This document shows, one piece after another, positions 1-8,026 of a DNA stretch of 47,114 nt. Positions within the stretch are counted from its first letter, which is position 1. Each line of letters begins with the position of its first letter. Where the stretch lies: contig CAMJMR010000015.1 in the NCBI GenBank assembly GCA_946407095.1, positions 1 to 47,114 on the forward strand, in the 5' to 3' direction. Below the pieces are notes generated by a model, which saw nothing but the letters and a program-made list of their open reading frames with translations, ran no database searches and was not told the origin of the DNA. The translations under genes and the position numbers were made by a program. Origin of the DNA: an uncultured Selenomonadales bacterium. Lineage in GTDB: Bacteria; Bacillota; Negativicutes; Selenomonadales; Selenomonadaceae.

Positions 1-256
1 CCGAAAAAAATATCCGGATTGATTTTACATTCGGATCAGGGTGCACAATTTACTTCTCACGAATTCACTTCTTTCTGCAACTCGGTCGGCGTGATTCAGA
101 GTATGAGCCGCGCCGCTTGTCCTTACGACAATTATGGAACGCTCCAAGGAGCAGTTGTACAAAGCCATAGATGATTTTGTCTACGTTTTTTACAATCACG
201 TTCGTCCTCATTCTTTCAATGATAATTTGACGCCTTTTCAGAAACGTTCGTTATAG
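1..256 (+). pseudogene. IS3-family transposase (OrfB, rve domain) remnant
   Basis: Frame 1 reads the integrase-core stretch LILHSDQGAQFTS, with the second catalytic Asp in HSDQG, then QSMSRAACPYDN, both typical of IS3/IS150 OrfB. At about 136-146 the frame changes, and the expected segment with the catalytic Glu is missing. A second frame then continues with an ordinary OrfB C-terminus (YVFYNHVRPHSFNDNLTP) to a TAG at 254-256. The 5' part lies outside the window. What is seen is an internally deleted, frameshifted copy that cannot make an active transposase. No terminal repeat could be assigned. Confidence 0.85.
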
Positions 257-316
257 CCTTTCTTGTTACAATTTTTCTTGACCAATACAAACGACAGTGT
301 AGACACAGGAATGGCT

Positions 317-349
317 ACAAAAAGAACCCCGAGCTAGCGACTCGGGGTT
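317..349 (-). terminator. Rho-independent terminator, minus strand
   Basis: AACCCCGAG (325-333) pairs perfectly with CTCGGGGTT (341-349) around a 7-base loop. Read on the minus strand the stem is followed by TTCTTTTTG, a usable U tract; on the plus strand there is no T run. It probably ended a minus-strand gene of which only the fragment at 377-457 remains. Confidence 0.7.
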
Positions 350-376
350 CAAGCGTTTCATAGCAAAATCTTCGTT

Positions 377-457
377 TTATGGTGTAACGATAACCACGGG
401 CTGTGTGTCTTTTAGAAATGCCTGTCCAGCCACTTGCAAACGAAGCAGAGGGCGATT
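377..457 (-). pseudogene. C-terminal fragment of an unidentified gene
   Basis: The minus strand encodes about 26 residues ending QAFLKDTQPVVIVTP and a stop at 377. It lies directly between the end of the dispersed repeat (about 458) and a minus-strand terminator (317-349). The longer open frame up to 724 runs through the repeat itself and is not a credible protein. This is best read as the 3' stump of a gene cut by the repeat. I do not recognise the family, and the fragment may be chance coding. Confidence 0.25.
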
Positions 458-790
458 GGGCAGTTGTCGGCTCTGATTTGGCGTTTCGATAGCTTTCGAG
501 TTTAAGTATCTACTTTCTTTCACCGGGGAAAGAAAGTAGCAAAGACCCGCTTTAAAAGCGGGGAACAGCGTGAACGCGGCGACCGCCCTTAAGTCGTCGA
601 TGACTTTCAACGCGCTATCTGGGTCAAGATTCAAGCTTGCGCCGCTACGCGCGGAGCGGATACCGACCACCGACGAAACGTCCGCGCTGCCCGAAGCCTT
701 GTGTGCGCCGCTACTTCGTATCACGCTCAGTACTCGGCGCGGCCGTCATCCATGACGGCCTCAAACTTCACGGCGCATTGGCGACCTCGT
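458..790 (-). repeat. Dispersed MITE-like repeat, copy A (inverted orientation)
   Basis: This is the only copy in the window lying on the minus strand. It begins at GGGCAGTTG (458), a form of the terminal repeat, and holds the family hairpin CTACTTTCTTTC/GAAAGAAAGTAG at 510-539. It also carries the module with CCAGATAGCGCGTTGAAA (reverse complement near 611-628), the shared GCGGACGTTTCGTCGGTGG block, and the CATGGATG-centred hairpin near 750. The far boundary near 790 is approximate, and no matching terminal repeat was found there. Together with the terminator and fragment it fills the gap between the IS3 remnant and the gene at 848. Confidence 0.8.
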
Positions 791-847
791 AAAAAAAAAT
801 TAGCGACAGACTTTTTCAAGCCTGCCGCTTTTTGTTTGCGAAATTTT

Positions 848-1261
848 TTAAGCCGTGACGGCTCCCGCAGTGTAGCCCGCTTTGTTAATCGCCTCGCGCA
901 AAACGTCGTCCGAAATGTTTTCCTTCAAACCGACCTGCGCGGACTGCTTTTCAAGACTGGCCGCCGCAATCGTCACGCCGTCGACCTTCTCAAGCGCGCG
1001 CACGACGCGGTAAATGCATTTCTCGCAAGTCATGCCGTCAACGTCAATAGTGCGGTGCAACGGGAACTTTTCAATCTTCTCGACGCGGGCACGATAGCTG
1101 TCGTCCAATGCCTTTTGCATGTTACAACCGCCTGCACAACCCGCGCAGCCGTCCTCCGAACAACAAGCCGCCTCGCCCTTGAAGAACGCGCGATAAGCCG
1201 TCCTGAGCCCGAAGACGAACGCCGCCGCTATCACCGCTCCAAGTATAATCGTTGCCGTCAT
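848..1261 (-). CDS. FeoB-associated Cys-rich membrane protein fused to a heavy-metal-associated (HMA) domain
   Basis: The 137-residue protein starts with one membrane segment (about residues 4-22), then a cysteine cluster (CCSEDGCAGCAGGC, about 33-46) as in the small FeoB-associated Cys-rich proteins. A C-terminal ferredoxin-like HMA domain follows, with the metal-binding motif GMTCEKC (about 76-82). It is the third gene after feoA and feoB, separated from feoB by about 108 bp of low-complexity DNA. The family is thought to help iron uptake; the HMA domain suggests binding of a soft or transition metal. The fusion is unusual, since the two parts are commonly separate. The exact role is inferred from position. 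Confidence 0.75.
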   Translation of the reverse strand: MTATIILGAVIAAAFVFGLRTAYRAFFKGEAACCSEDGCAGCAGGCNMQKALDDSYRARVEKIEKFPLHRTIDVDGMTCEKCIYRVVRALEKVDGVTIAAASLEKQSAQVGLKENISDDVLREAINKAGYTAGAVTA

Positions 1262-1369
1262 TTGAATTCATCTCCGTGTTAGGGAATTAGAGCAACAGAG
1301 CAACAGGGAAATAGGGAAATAGTCTGCTTCCCTTATTCCCTTATTCCCTTGTTCCCTGCTTCCCTACAA
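1262..1369. repeat. Low-complexity AGGGAAT/ATTCCCT repeat in the feoB 3' gap
   Basis: On the plus strand a run of AGGGAATTAG- and AGGGAAATAGGG-like units (about 1278-1322) is followed by CTTCCCTTATTCCC-like units (about 1327-1370). The two halves can fold as an imperfect long hairpin. Similar runs lie at about 35800-35875 and 36383-36440. It has no coding capacity and may act as a transcription attenuator or RNA stabiliser within the operon; that role is inference. Confidence 0.6.
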
Positions 1370-3274
1370 TCATTCAAAGCCCAAAAGCTTGCCGCCCTGA
1401 TAGACGATAAGCGACGCCACCCAAGCGACCGCCGTCGTGTAGAAGAATACGAACGCCATCCACTTGAATCCTTGCGCCTCTTTCTTGACGGTACCCAGCG
1501 CGGTCATGCACGGCGAATACAGCAGACTGAAAACCATAAACGCCAACGCCGTCAGCGGAGTGAACGCGCCGCCCATTGAAGTTGCCATCATGGTTTCGGC
1601 GGATTCGGCAACGTCTTCGTCTTCGGTAGAAATGTCATCGCCCGCGCCGTAGAGTATGCCCATCGTCGAAACGACCGCCTCTTTAGCCAAGATACCCGTC
1701 ACGGCAGCCGCGCCCGCTTCCCAAGTGTCAAAGCCTTGCGGGGCGAAAATCACGGACGTCGCCGAGCCTATGCTTGCCAAGTAACTGCTGTCCATGTCTT
1801 CGGTCATGCCGTCCGAATTGAAACTGCTGAGGAACCAAATTATGACGCTCATTGCAAAGATAATCGTGCCGGCCTTAATCAAGTAGCCCTTGCCCTTGTC
1901 CCAAGCCTCAAGCAAAACGGTTTTGGGGTCGGGCAGGCGATAGGGCGGCAACTCAAGCAGGAAGGTCGATTGTTGCTCTTTGAACATCGTCGAGCTTAAA
2001 ACTTTCGCCATAACAATCGCCGTGATTATGCCGAGGAAATACATGGCGAAGACGACGTTGGCGACGTTATCGGGGAAGAACATCGCCGCGAACAGCGCGA
2101 TAATCGGGACTTTCGCGTTGCAGGTTATGAACGGCGTCACGAAGATTGAAATCATTCTGTCCTTGTGCGTGTCGAGCGCACGATTTGCCATAATGGCGGG
2201 GACGGCGCAACCGAAGCCCATCATCAGCGGCATAATCGATTTGCCCGACAAGCCTGCGCGGCGCATAATCGGATCCATTATGAAGGCGACGCGAGCCATA
2301 TAGCCCGTGCCGTCGAGGAAACTCAAAATGATAAACAGCGTGAAAATCAGCGGCACGAAGTTGATAACCGCGCCGACGCCCGCGATAATGCCGTCCGAAA
2401 CGAGCGACTGCATCCAACCTTCGACGCCCGCCGCCTCCATTGATTCTGCCGCCCAAGGTACAAGCGTTTCGTCGAAAAATTCGCCGACGATATCGGCAAG
2501 CGGCTGACCTATCCAGTTGAACGAGATTTGGAACATCAGATAGAATATCGCAATCATGAGCAGAATCGACGTGACACCGTTGGCAAGGAAAGAGTCGAGC
2601 TTTTCAGTGAGCGTCTTGCCCGCCGCGCTGACCGTCACCGCGCTTGCCATAATCTTGTCAATCAAATCGTAGCGCGCCGAAATAATTTCTTCTTCGACCT
2701 TCGCGGGAGCCAAGCCGCTGCGTTCCAGGTTGCGGACGCGTTCGATGTGTTCGCTGATAAGCTTGCTCGGCGTGTAGTTCGTCATTACGGCGTTCGTGAA
2801 GACGTCAAGCAGTTTGCGGACGCTTTTGTTGCTGCGCCCGACGGTATTGGTCACGGGCATCCCGAAGGCGGCTTCAAGCTTCTTCATATCGATTTTAATG
2901 CCGTGACGTTCGGCCTCGTCCATCATGTTGAGGTTGAGGATAAGCGGAATGCCGTTTTCCATTAGTTGAATCGTAAGGAACAGGTTGCGCGCTATGTTCG
3001 ACGCGTCGATAATGTTTACGACTATGTCGGGCTTGTTGGTCTTGAAGAAATCGCTGACGACCTGCTCTTCCTGCGAGCGGGCGTTGATTGAATAAGTGCC
3101 GGGCAAGTCAATGACGGAAATTTTTCTGCCGTTGTGTTCAATGACGCCGACCTTCTTGTCGACGGTGACGCCCGGCCAATTGCCGATTTTCTGCCGCGCG
3201 CCCGTGAGTTCGTTAAAGATTGTCGATTTGCCGGTATTGGGGTTGCCGGTCAAAGCTACGGATAATGCTGACAT
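1370..3274 (-). CDS. feoB: Ferrous iron transporter B (FeoB)
   Basis: Main Fe(II) permease of the cytoplasmic membrane. The N-terminal G domain is clear: GNPNTGKST (P-loop, about residues 10-18), DLPGTYS (G3) and NMMD (G4), followed by the NFeoB helical region and a membrane core with gate motifs and many hydrophobic segments from about residue 230 to the end. The protein is 634 residues, shorter than the E. coli form (about 770) but usual for Firmicutes. The ATG at 3274 is preferred over the upstream TTG because AAGGAGG lies 7 bases before it. It follows feoA by 16 bp and is probably co-transcribed under the Fur-like site at 3571-3585. No feoC is visible. Confidence 0.97.
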   Translation of the reverse strand: MSALSVALTGNPNTGKSTIFNELTGARQKIGNWPGVTVDKKVGVIEHNGRKISVIDLPGTYSINARSQEEQVVSDFFKTNKPDIVVNIIDASNIARNLFLTIQLMENGIPLILNLNMMDEAERHGIKIDMKKLEAAFGMPVTNTVGRSNKSVRKLLDVFTNAVMTNYTPSKLISEHIERVRNLERSGLAPAKVEEEIISARYDLIDKIMASAVTVSAAGKTLTEKLDSFLANGVTSILLMIAIFYLMFQISFNWIGQPLADIVGEFFDETLVPWAAESMEAAGVEGWMQSLVSDGIIAGVGAVINFVPLIFTLFIILSFLDGTGYMARVAFIMDPIMRRAGLSGKSIMPLMMGFGCAVPAIMANRALDTHKDRMISIFVTPFITCNAKVPIIALFAAMFFPDNVANVVFAMYFLGIITAIVMAKVLSSTMFKEQQSTFLLELPPYRLPDPKTVLLEAWDKGKGYLIKAGTIIFAMSVIIWFLSSFNSDGMTEDMDSSYLASIGSATSVIFAPQGFDTWEAGAAAVTGILAKEAVVSTMGILYGAGDDISTEDEDVAESAETMMATSMGGAFTPLTALAFMVFSLLYSPCMTALGTVKKEAQGFKWMAFVFFYTTAVAWVASLIVYQGGKLLGFE

Positions 3275-3290
3275 GTTCAAGCCTCCTTGT

Positions 3291-3521
3291 TCAGCCTACT
3301 TCGGAAACTTCAATCTGCGCGGCGTCGTCGCGTCTCATAGCGAGGTTGTAAGAGCGGAGGCGCAGTGCAATGGGGTCGCCGAACGGAGCCGAGTTCAAAA
3401 TTTCTACGCGCGTGCCGGGGATTAAGCCCATGGTCATGAGGCGTTGCTTGAGTGCCGATTCGCCGACGGAATCAATACGCACGACCATTCCCGGTCTTGT
3501 ATCTTTAAGCGTCAATGTCAT
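3291..3521 (-). CDS. feoA: Ferrous iron transport protein A (FeoA)
   Basis: Small SH3-like cytosolic protein of 76 residues that partners FeoB. The sequence shows the family pattern: a basic start, LKQRLMTMGLIPGTRVEIL in the middle, and the ending DPIALRLRSYNLAMRRDDAAQIEV. The start is uncertain: ATG at 3521 sits only 2 bases after GGGAG, an overlapping GTG at 3524 is also possible, and a TTG at 3515 has better spacing. It is first in the feoA-feoB-Cys-rich operon and lies just downstream of a promoter with a Fur-like box. Confidence 0.93.
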   Translation of the reverse strand: MTLTLKDTRPGMVVRIDSVGESALKQRLMTMGLIPGTRVEILNSAPFGDPIALRLRSYNLAMRRDDAAQIEVSEVG

Positions 3522-3557
3522 CACTCCCTGAAAAATATTTTCGTTTACTTCCCGCGC

Positions 3558-3586
3558 AGTTTATCACGCGTGAAAACAATTATCAA
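3558..3586 (-). promoter_or_regulatory. feo operon promoter overlapped by a Fur-like box
   Basis: On the minus strand TTGATA (3581-3586) and TAAACT (3558-3563) stand 17 bp apart, a plausible sigma-70 promoter about 37 bp before feoA. Plus-strand bases 3571-3585 read TGAAAACAATTATCA, matching 12 of 14 fixed positions of the 7-1-7 Fur consensus TGATAATNATTATCA on one strand. The box covers the -35 and spacer, so iron-loaded Fur would block transcription. The match is seen directly; regulation by Fur is inferred. Confidence 0.65.
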
Positions 3587-3637
3587 CACCTTGCGAAAAA
3601 ATTTTGCCGGGCGACGTGCCATTCCTCATTGCGCATT

Positions 3638-3675
3638 AAAAAAGAGCCGCTCCGCAACGGGAACGACTCTTTTTA
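3638..3675 (-). terminator. Terminator after mraY
   Basis: AAAAAGAGTCGTTCCC and GGAGCGGCTCTTTTTT (read on the minus strand) form a stem with a short GTTGC-type loop, followed by T residues. It lies 15 bp beyond the mraY stop and ends the flgG-flgA-murF-mraY run. The stem also carries T-rich sequence on the plus strand, so it may work in both directions. Confidence 0.75.
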
Positions 3676-3689
3676 TTTTTTTCGACGCG

Positions 3690-4643
3690 TCAAAGCATGG
3701 ACAGCCCTATCACGCCGAAAAGCAAGCCGACCATCCAAAAGACGAACACGACTTTGACTTCCGACCAGCCGCCCAGCTCGAAGTGGTGATGCAACGGACT
3801 CATGCGGAAAATGCGCTTGCCCGTCGACTTGAACGAAATGACTTGCAGGATAACCGACAACGCCTCGCAGACGAAGACGAAGCCCACGACCGCCAACAAA
3901 ATTTCTGTGTGCGAAAGAATGCCGACTGCCGCGAACGCGCCGCCCAATGCCAACGAGCCCGTGTCGCCCATGAAAATTTTCGCAGGGTGGAAGTTGAATC
4001 TCAAAAAGCCCACGCACGCTCCGACCGTCGCCGCGCAGAATATCGCCAAGTCGTTATGTCCCGTCAAAATGCAAATCACCGCGTAGCAACTCGCCGCTAT
4101 CGCCATGCAGCCCGCCGCCAAGCCGTCTAGCCCGTCCGTCAAGTTGACCGCGTTCGACGCCCCGACCACTACAAAAAACATGAACGGCACGTACCAACCG
4201 CCCGCGTTAATCGTCACGTCGACGACGGGCAGCCATATCGTCGGGTTGAAGTCAATCAGCAATTCGCTCGCCACAAGCGTCGTCACGATGACGATTAGGA
4301 TTTGCCCCGCCAACTTGTAGCGGGCAAGCAGACCTTGATTGTGTTTGCGGACGACCTTCAGATAATCGTCAATGAATCCCAAAATGAAGTGTCCGAGCAG
4401 AATGAACAGCGCAAGGAAAATTTCCGCGTTCCAATCGGCTTGAATCAGCGTGGCGGCGACAATCCCCGCAATTAAAAAAATTCCGCCCATAGTCGGCGTG
4501 CCGCTCTTGACCATATGACTTTTGGGACCTTCGGCGCGTATGCTCTGCCCGAATTTCAATCGGTGCAGAATCGGTATGCAAATCGGCGCAAGCAGAATCA
4601 CGACGCCCGCCGCAATCGCTCCCGCTATCAAAAGTTTTTCCAT
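3690..4643 (-). CDS. mraY: Phospho-N-acetylmuramoyl-pentapeptide-transferase (MraY)
   Basis: Polytopic membrane enzyme that joins phospho-MurNAc-pentapeptide to undecaprenyl phosphate to make lipid I. The 317-residue protein has about ten hydrophobic segments and family motifs: KSGTPTMGG (about 47-55), DDYLK (about 92-96), NLTDGLDGLA (about 166-175) and the HHHFE cluster near residue 290. Length is normal. It lies 50 bp after murF on the same strand and is followed by a terminator, so here it is separated from murD, ftsW and murG, which usually follow it in the dcw cluster. Confidence 0.97.
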   Translation of the reverse strand: MEKLLIAGAIAAGVVILLAPICIPILHRLKFGQSIRAEGPKSHMVKSGTPTMGGIFLIAGIVAATLIQADWNAEIFLALFILLGHFILGFIDDYLKVVRKHNQGLLARYKLAGQILIVIVTTLVASELLIDFNPTIWLPVVDVTINAGGWYVPFMFFVVVGASNAVNLTDGLDGLAAGCMAIAASCYAVICILTGHNDLAIFCAATVGACVGFLRFNFHPAKIFMGDTGSLALGGAFAAVGILSHTEILLAVVGFVFVCEALSVILQVISFKSTGKRIFRMSPLHHHFELGGWSEVKVVFVFWMVGLLFGVIGLSML

Positions 4644-4693
4644 TTAATGATGTCCCTTGCCTAAAAATTTTTTAACCGCTAAAGCTCAGTGCT

Positions 4694-6052
4694 TTAAATC
4701 AGCTCGATAATTTTTTCCATGTGCATGACATGCGAAGCCTTGAAAAGAATCGTATCGCCGTCGCGGACAATCTCCAAGATTTTTTTCGCGGCGTCTTCGT
4801 GCGTGTCGAAGGTGTAGACTTCCTTCAAGCCCGCGTCGCGCGCGCCCGCCGCTATGAACTTGCCCAAATCGCCCAACGTTATCAGCACGTCGAATTTGTT
4901 TTCGACAAGCTCCGCGCCTATCTCGCGGTGAACGGCCTCCGATATATCGCCAAGCTCCATCATATCGCCCAGGACTGCTATCAATCGCCCGTCGTAAATT
5001 TCAGACGCCGTCTTAATCGCCACGCGCATGGAGGCGGGGCTCGCGTTGTAGGAGTCGTTGACAATCGTCAAGCCGTCGCGTCTGATAACCTCGAAGCGCA
5101 TTTTCGTCGTAGTCAAAGTGGAAATGCCGCGCTGAATTTCCTCGACGCTCAAGCCGCACGCCAAGCCCGCCGCTATAGCCGCCAAAGCATTCGACACGTT
5201 GTGACGACCAAGCATGGGAATTTCAAAGTCAAAATCCTCGCCGCGATAACTCAACGTGAATTCCGTCGACACGCTGCCGATTAAAACGTCTCGCGCCGTC
5301 ACGTCGGCAGGAAGTTCCAAGCCGTAAGTCATGACGTTGACGCCTTCGCCCGCCAAGCTTTTCATGCCCGCCGTGTGACGATTGTCCGCGTTGAGGATAA
5401 TCGTGCCGCCGCTTTGAATCGCCTCGACCAATTCGCCCTTCGCCCGCGCGATGTTTTCGATTGAGCCCAAAAGTTCAATGTGCGCCTCGCTGACGTTAGT
5501 GACAATCCCAATCGTCGGCTTGACGACCTTCGCAAGCGATTCAATCTGTCCAAGCCCGCGCATGCCGATTTCGACGACCGCCGCGCAGTGCTTGTCGTTC
5601 AGCTCCAGCAACGTCATGGGGACGCCGACCTCGTTGTTGAAGTTGCCGGAAGTTTTGTTGACGTGACCAAGTCCGTTGAGGGCGGCGGCAGTCAAATCCT
5701 TAGTCGTGGTCTTGCCGTTTGAGCCCGTGACCGCGACGACGGGAATGTCGAAACGGTCTCGCCACGCGCCCGCGATTTGCCTGTAAGCCGTCAAGGTGTC
5801 GTCGACTTTCAAAACAACGCCGTCGATGTCTTTGTCGAAAGTTTTGCTGACGACAACCGCCGCCGCGCCCTTTTTGAAGGACTCCTCGACAAAATCTTCG
5901 CCGTTGAAAATTTCGCCCTTCAACGCCACGAACAACGCGCCGCTCGTAACCTTCCTGCTGTCGGTCGTCACGCACTCGAAAAACATTTCAGCCTTGGAAT
6001 TCGTCACTGCGCCCGTAACCTGCGCGGCTTCCGCCAAACTCAACTTATCCAC
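4694..6052 (-). CDS. murF: UDP-N-acetylmuramoyl-tripeptide--D-alanyl-D-alanine ligase (MurF)
   Basis: Cytosolic ATP-dependent ligase that adds D-Ala-D-Ala to the peptidoglycan precursor. The Mur-ligase P-loop VTGSNGKTTTKD lies at about residue 108, followed by the central EIGMRGLGQI and NVSEAH motifs and the C-terminal NDSYNASPASM motif. A GTG at 6052 is chosen because AAGGAGG lies about 9 bases upstream; this gives 452 residues and drops eight extra residues of the longer open frame. It is 31 bp after flgA and 50 bp before mraY, consistent with one transcript from the flagellar genes into the cell wall genes. Confidence 0.96.
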   Translation of the reverse strand: MDKLSLAEAAQVTGAVTNSKAEMFFECVTTDSRKVTSGALFVALKGEIFNGEDFVEESFKKGAAAVVVSKTFDKDIDGVVLKVDDTLTAYRQIAGAWRDRFDIPVVAVTGSNGKTTTKDLTAAALNGLGHVNKTSGNFNNEVGVPMTLLELNDKHCAAVVEIGMRGLGQIESLAKVVKPTIGIVTNVSEAHIELLGSIENIARAKGELVEAIQSGGTIILNADNRHTAGMKSLAGEGVNVMTYGLELPADVTARDVLIGSVSTEFTLSYRGEDFDFEIPMLGRHNVSNALAAIAAGLACGLSVEEIQRGISTLTTTKMRFEVIRRDGLTIVNDSYNASPASMRVAIKTASEIYDGRLIAVLGDMMELGDISEAVHREIGAELVENKFDVLITLGDLGKFIAAGARDAGLKEVYTFDTHEDAAKKILEIVRDGDTILFKASHVMHMEKIIELI

Positions 6053-6083
6053 CAAGATTAGCCTCCTTGATTGCAAAAAAAAA

Positions 6084-6791
6084 TTAAAAGGTTACTTCGA
6101 CCGTCTGCGAATCGATAACCTTAGCCGTCAAGATTTTTTCCGAAGTCTCGTTCTTGACTTTGACCAATGCGCCGATTCGCCCGCGCGTCATTACGATGCC
6201 CCGCGCCATAGCTTGAATGCCGTTGTATCTTATGATTATGTTGACGCGCTGACCCGAATTGACGGCGATGGGCTGTTGAAAGTAGCCCTTGGTGACGGGT
6301 GAGCCGCCGCGAATGAATCTGTGCGGAACAAGCCCCGCGACTTCGGACACGTCCTTGACATACTCGTTGCGCCCGTCAATCGCGACCTCGGCGACGTGAA
6401 AATCTTCAGCCGTCACGGGCACTTCGATTCGCAAGTCGTGATTGGCGACGATGACCGCGTCGTAAACTCTGACGTTCGCGGTAAAGCTGACCGTCCTGTG
6501 AAGCCTGCCGTTCACGAAGATGGAGGCGCGCACGGGTGTCAAGCCGGTGTAGCTTATCTGCGTGGGCAAGCCGGCTTTCACGTCGACGACGCCTTCGGGC
6601 AATTTGATATCGGGCGCGCTTTGCATGAAAAATATTTCGTGACGTCTGGTCTCGCCGCGCTCGGCAAGAGCATCTTCCAAGGCGTCGAAGGCAACTGCTT
6701 GCAGTTCCGCGCCCATTATCGTATAAGCAAAAGTATGCGGCGTCAAACTCATTGCTAAGATTAACGCCGCGACGAAAAATATTTTCTTCAT
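6084..6791 (-). CDS. flgA: Flagellar basal body P-ring formation protein FlgA
   Basis: Periplasmic chaperone for the flagellar P ring. The 235-residue product begins with a signal peptide (MKKIFFVAALILAMSLTPHTFA) and ends with a SAF/FlgA domain: VPVTAEDFHVAEVAI, the GLVPHRFIRGGSPVT turn, then QPIAVNSGQRVNIII and the GRIGALVKVKN block. FlgA is expected only in cells with an outer membrane, so it supports a diderm host. It follows flgG by 6 bp. The usual neighbours flgH and flgI (L- and P-ring proteins) are not in the window. Confidence 0.9.
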   Translation of the reverse strand: MKKIFFVAALILAMSLTPHTFAYTIMGAELQAVAFDALEDALAERGETRRHEIFFMQSAPDIKLPEGVVDVKAGLPTQISYTGLTPVRASIFVNGRLHRTVSFTANVRVYDAVIVANHDLRIEVPVTAEDFHVAEVAIDGRNEYVKDVSEVAGLVPHRFIRGGSPVTKGYFQQPIAVNSGQRVNIIIRYNGIQAMARGIVMTRGRIGALVKVKNETSEKILTAKVIDSQTVEVTF

Positions 6792-6797
6792 GTTAAA

Positions 6798-7589
6798 TTA
6801 TCGTTTCAAGCCATTGGCGGTCTCAAGCATTGAGTCGGAAGTCGTGACCGCCTTTGAATTCGATTCGTAAGCGCGCTGGGCGACAATCATGTTGACCATT
6901 TCCTCGACGACCTGCACGCTCGACATTTCAATGGTGCCTTGCGCCAAAACGCCTGCGCCGTCGGCTCCGGGCTCGCTTTCAATCGGTGCGCCGCTTGCCG
7001 CCGTCTCAAGGAAAAGATTTTTGCCATAAGCGTAAAGTCCTTCGGGATTGATGAAGCGCACAAGCGTAATCTGTCCTATTTCGGTTTGCGTGCCGCCCGT
7101 CGGGGTGTCGGAAACGCGCCCGTCGGAACTGATAACGACGCTGTCAATCGTGGCGTTTTCTTCAAGCGTGATGTTCGGGATAAGCAGGAAGCCTTCGCTT
7201 GTGACGAGGCGGCGTTCCGAATCAAGCTTGAAGGAGCCGTCGCGGGTGTAAGCCGTCGTGCCGTCGGGCAGTTGGATTTGGAAGAAGCCTTCGCCCTGAA
7301 TGCCTATATCAGTCGGGCGGTCAGTCGTCTGCAACGGACCTTGCGTAAAAATTCTGTTGGTGGCCGCCACTCGCACGCCCAAGCCGACTTGCAAGCCTTG
7401 CGGGTATTGGGTGCCGTTGCCGCTGGTGCCGCCCGCGTCGCGCAGCGTCTGATAAAGCAAGTCTTGAAATTCTGCGCGGACTTTCTTGTTGCCGTAGGTG
7501 TTGACGTTGGCGATATTGTGCGCAACCACGTCCATGTTCGTCTGCTGCGCCTTCATGCCCGACGCCGCCGACCACAGCGATCTCATCAT
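6798..7589 (-). CDS. flgG: Flagellar distal rod protein FlgG
   Basis: Distal rod protein of the flagellar basal body, 263 residues, the usual length. The N-terminal rod signature is present (MRSLWSAASGMKAQQTNMDVVAHNIANVNTYG, stated here in outline), as are the central GEGFFQIQLPDGTTAYTRDG and the C-terminal EMVNMIVAQRAYESNSKAV heptad region. AGGAG lies upstream of the tandem ATG start. The dispersed repeat B begins only 40 bp upstream, so the promoter, or an upstream flagellar gene on this strand, lies in or beyond the repeat. Confidence 0.96.
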   Translation of the reverse strand: MMRSLWSAASGMKAQQTNMDVVAHNIANVNTYGNKKVRAEFQDLLYQTLRDAGGTSGNGTQYPQGLQVGLGVRVAATNRIFTQGPLQTTDRPTDIGIQGEGFFQIQLPDGTTAYTRDGSFKLDSERRLVTSEGFLLIPNITLEENATIDSVVISSDGRVSDTPTGGTQTEIGQITLVRFINPEGLYAYGKNLFLETAASGAPIESEPGADGAGVLAQGTIEMSSVQVVEEMVNMIVAQRAYESNSKAVTTSDSMLETANGLKR

Positions 7590-7628
7590 AATTCAAGCAT
7601 CTCCTTAAACTAAATGTCATTTTTCTTT

Positions 7629-7885
7629 GGGCGTGTCGGTATAAATCACCGCGAACCTTGATTTAGAGGCCGCCCAAGGACGGGCGGCCGCCCGCCGACG
7701 CATTTGCGTGATGCAAATACCGTCGGCGGCAACCACGCTGAAATTATCGGACGGTGCGGCTTGCGACCTTTCGCCCCTGCGAGGCACCCTTTTCTTTGAC
7801 CGCACAAAGAAAAAGTAGATCCTAAACATAAAAGCTAATCGAAACGCCGATTCGGAGCCGACAAATCAAATTTACCAACTGCCCC
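7629..7885 (+). repeat. Dispersed MITE-like repeat, copy B
   Basis: A 257-bp element between flgG and the 3D-domain gene. It starts with GGGCGTGTCGGTATAAAT and ends with AATTTACCAACTGCCCC, imperfect inverted ends like those of copy C. A TA follows the right end but not the left. Inside are the GGCCGCCC..GGGCGGCC hairpin, a hairpin built on CGCCGACG/CGTCGGCG around ATTTGCGTGATGCAAAT, the CGCCCCTGCGAGGCA block and the terminal hairpin near 7790-7816 in a CTTTTCTTTG variant. With about 140 bp of unannotated DNA it fills the gap 7590-8026. Confidence 0.85.
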
Positions 7886-7983
7886 TAAATCTATATCGGC
7901 AAGATTCTATTCTGCATTAAAATTTTTTGCAAGGGCGAACGAAAAAAATCCCGTTTTGCCACAAGATTTTCAGTATGCGCTGA

Positions 7984-7989
7984 TATAAT
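7984..7989 (+). promoter_or_regulatory. -10 box (TATAAT) of the 3D-domain gene
   Basis: A perfect TATAAT stands 38 bp before the ATG at 8027, with the TG pair of an extended -10 two to three bases upstream (TGATATAAT). The best -35 candidate, TTGCCA at 7956-7961, is 22 bp away and therefore weak. Confidence 0.5.
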
Positions 7990-8026
7990 CGCTCAAACTT
8001 AAGAAACGATTAACGAGGTGGAGGAA

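Noticed and set aside
377-724. Minus-strand open frame of 115 residues
   Set aside because: Most of it runs through repeat copy A, including the hairpins, and similar peptides appear wherever the repeat occurs. Only the last about 26 residues might be a gene stump.
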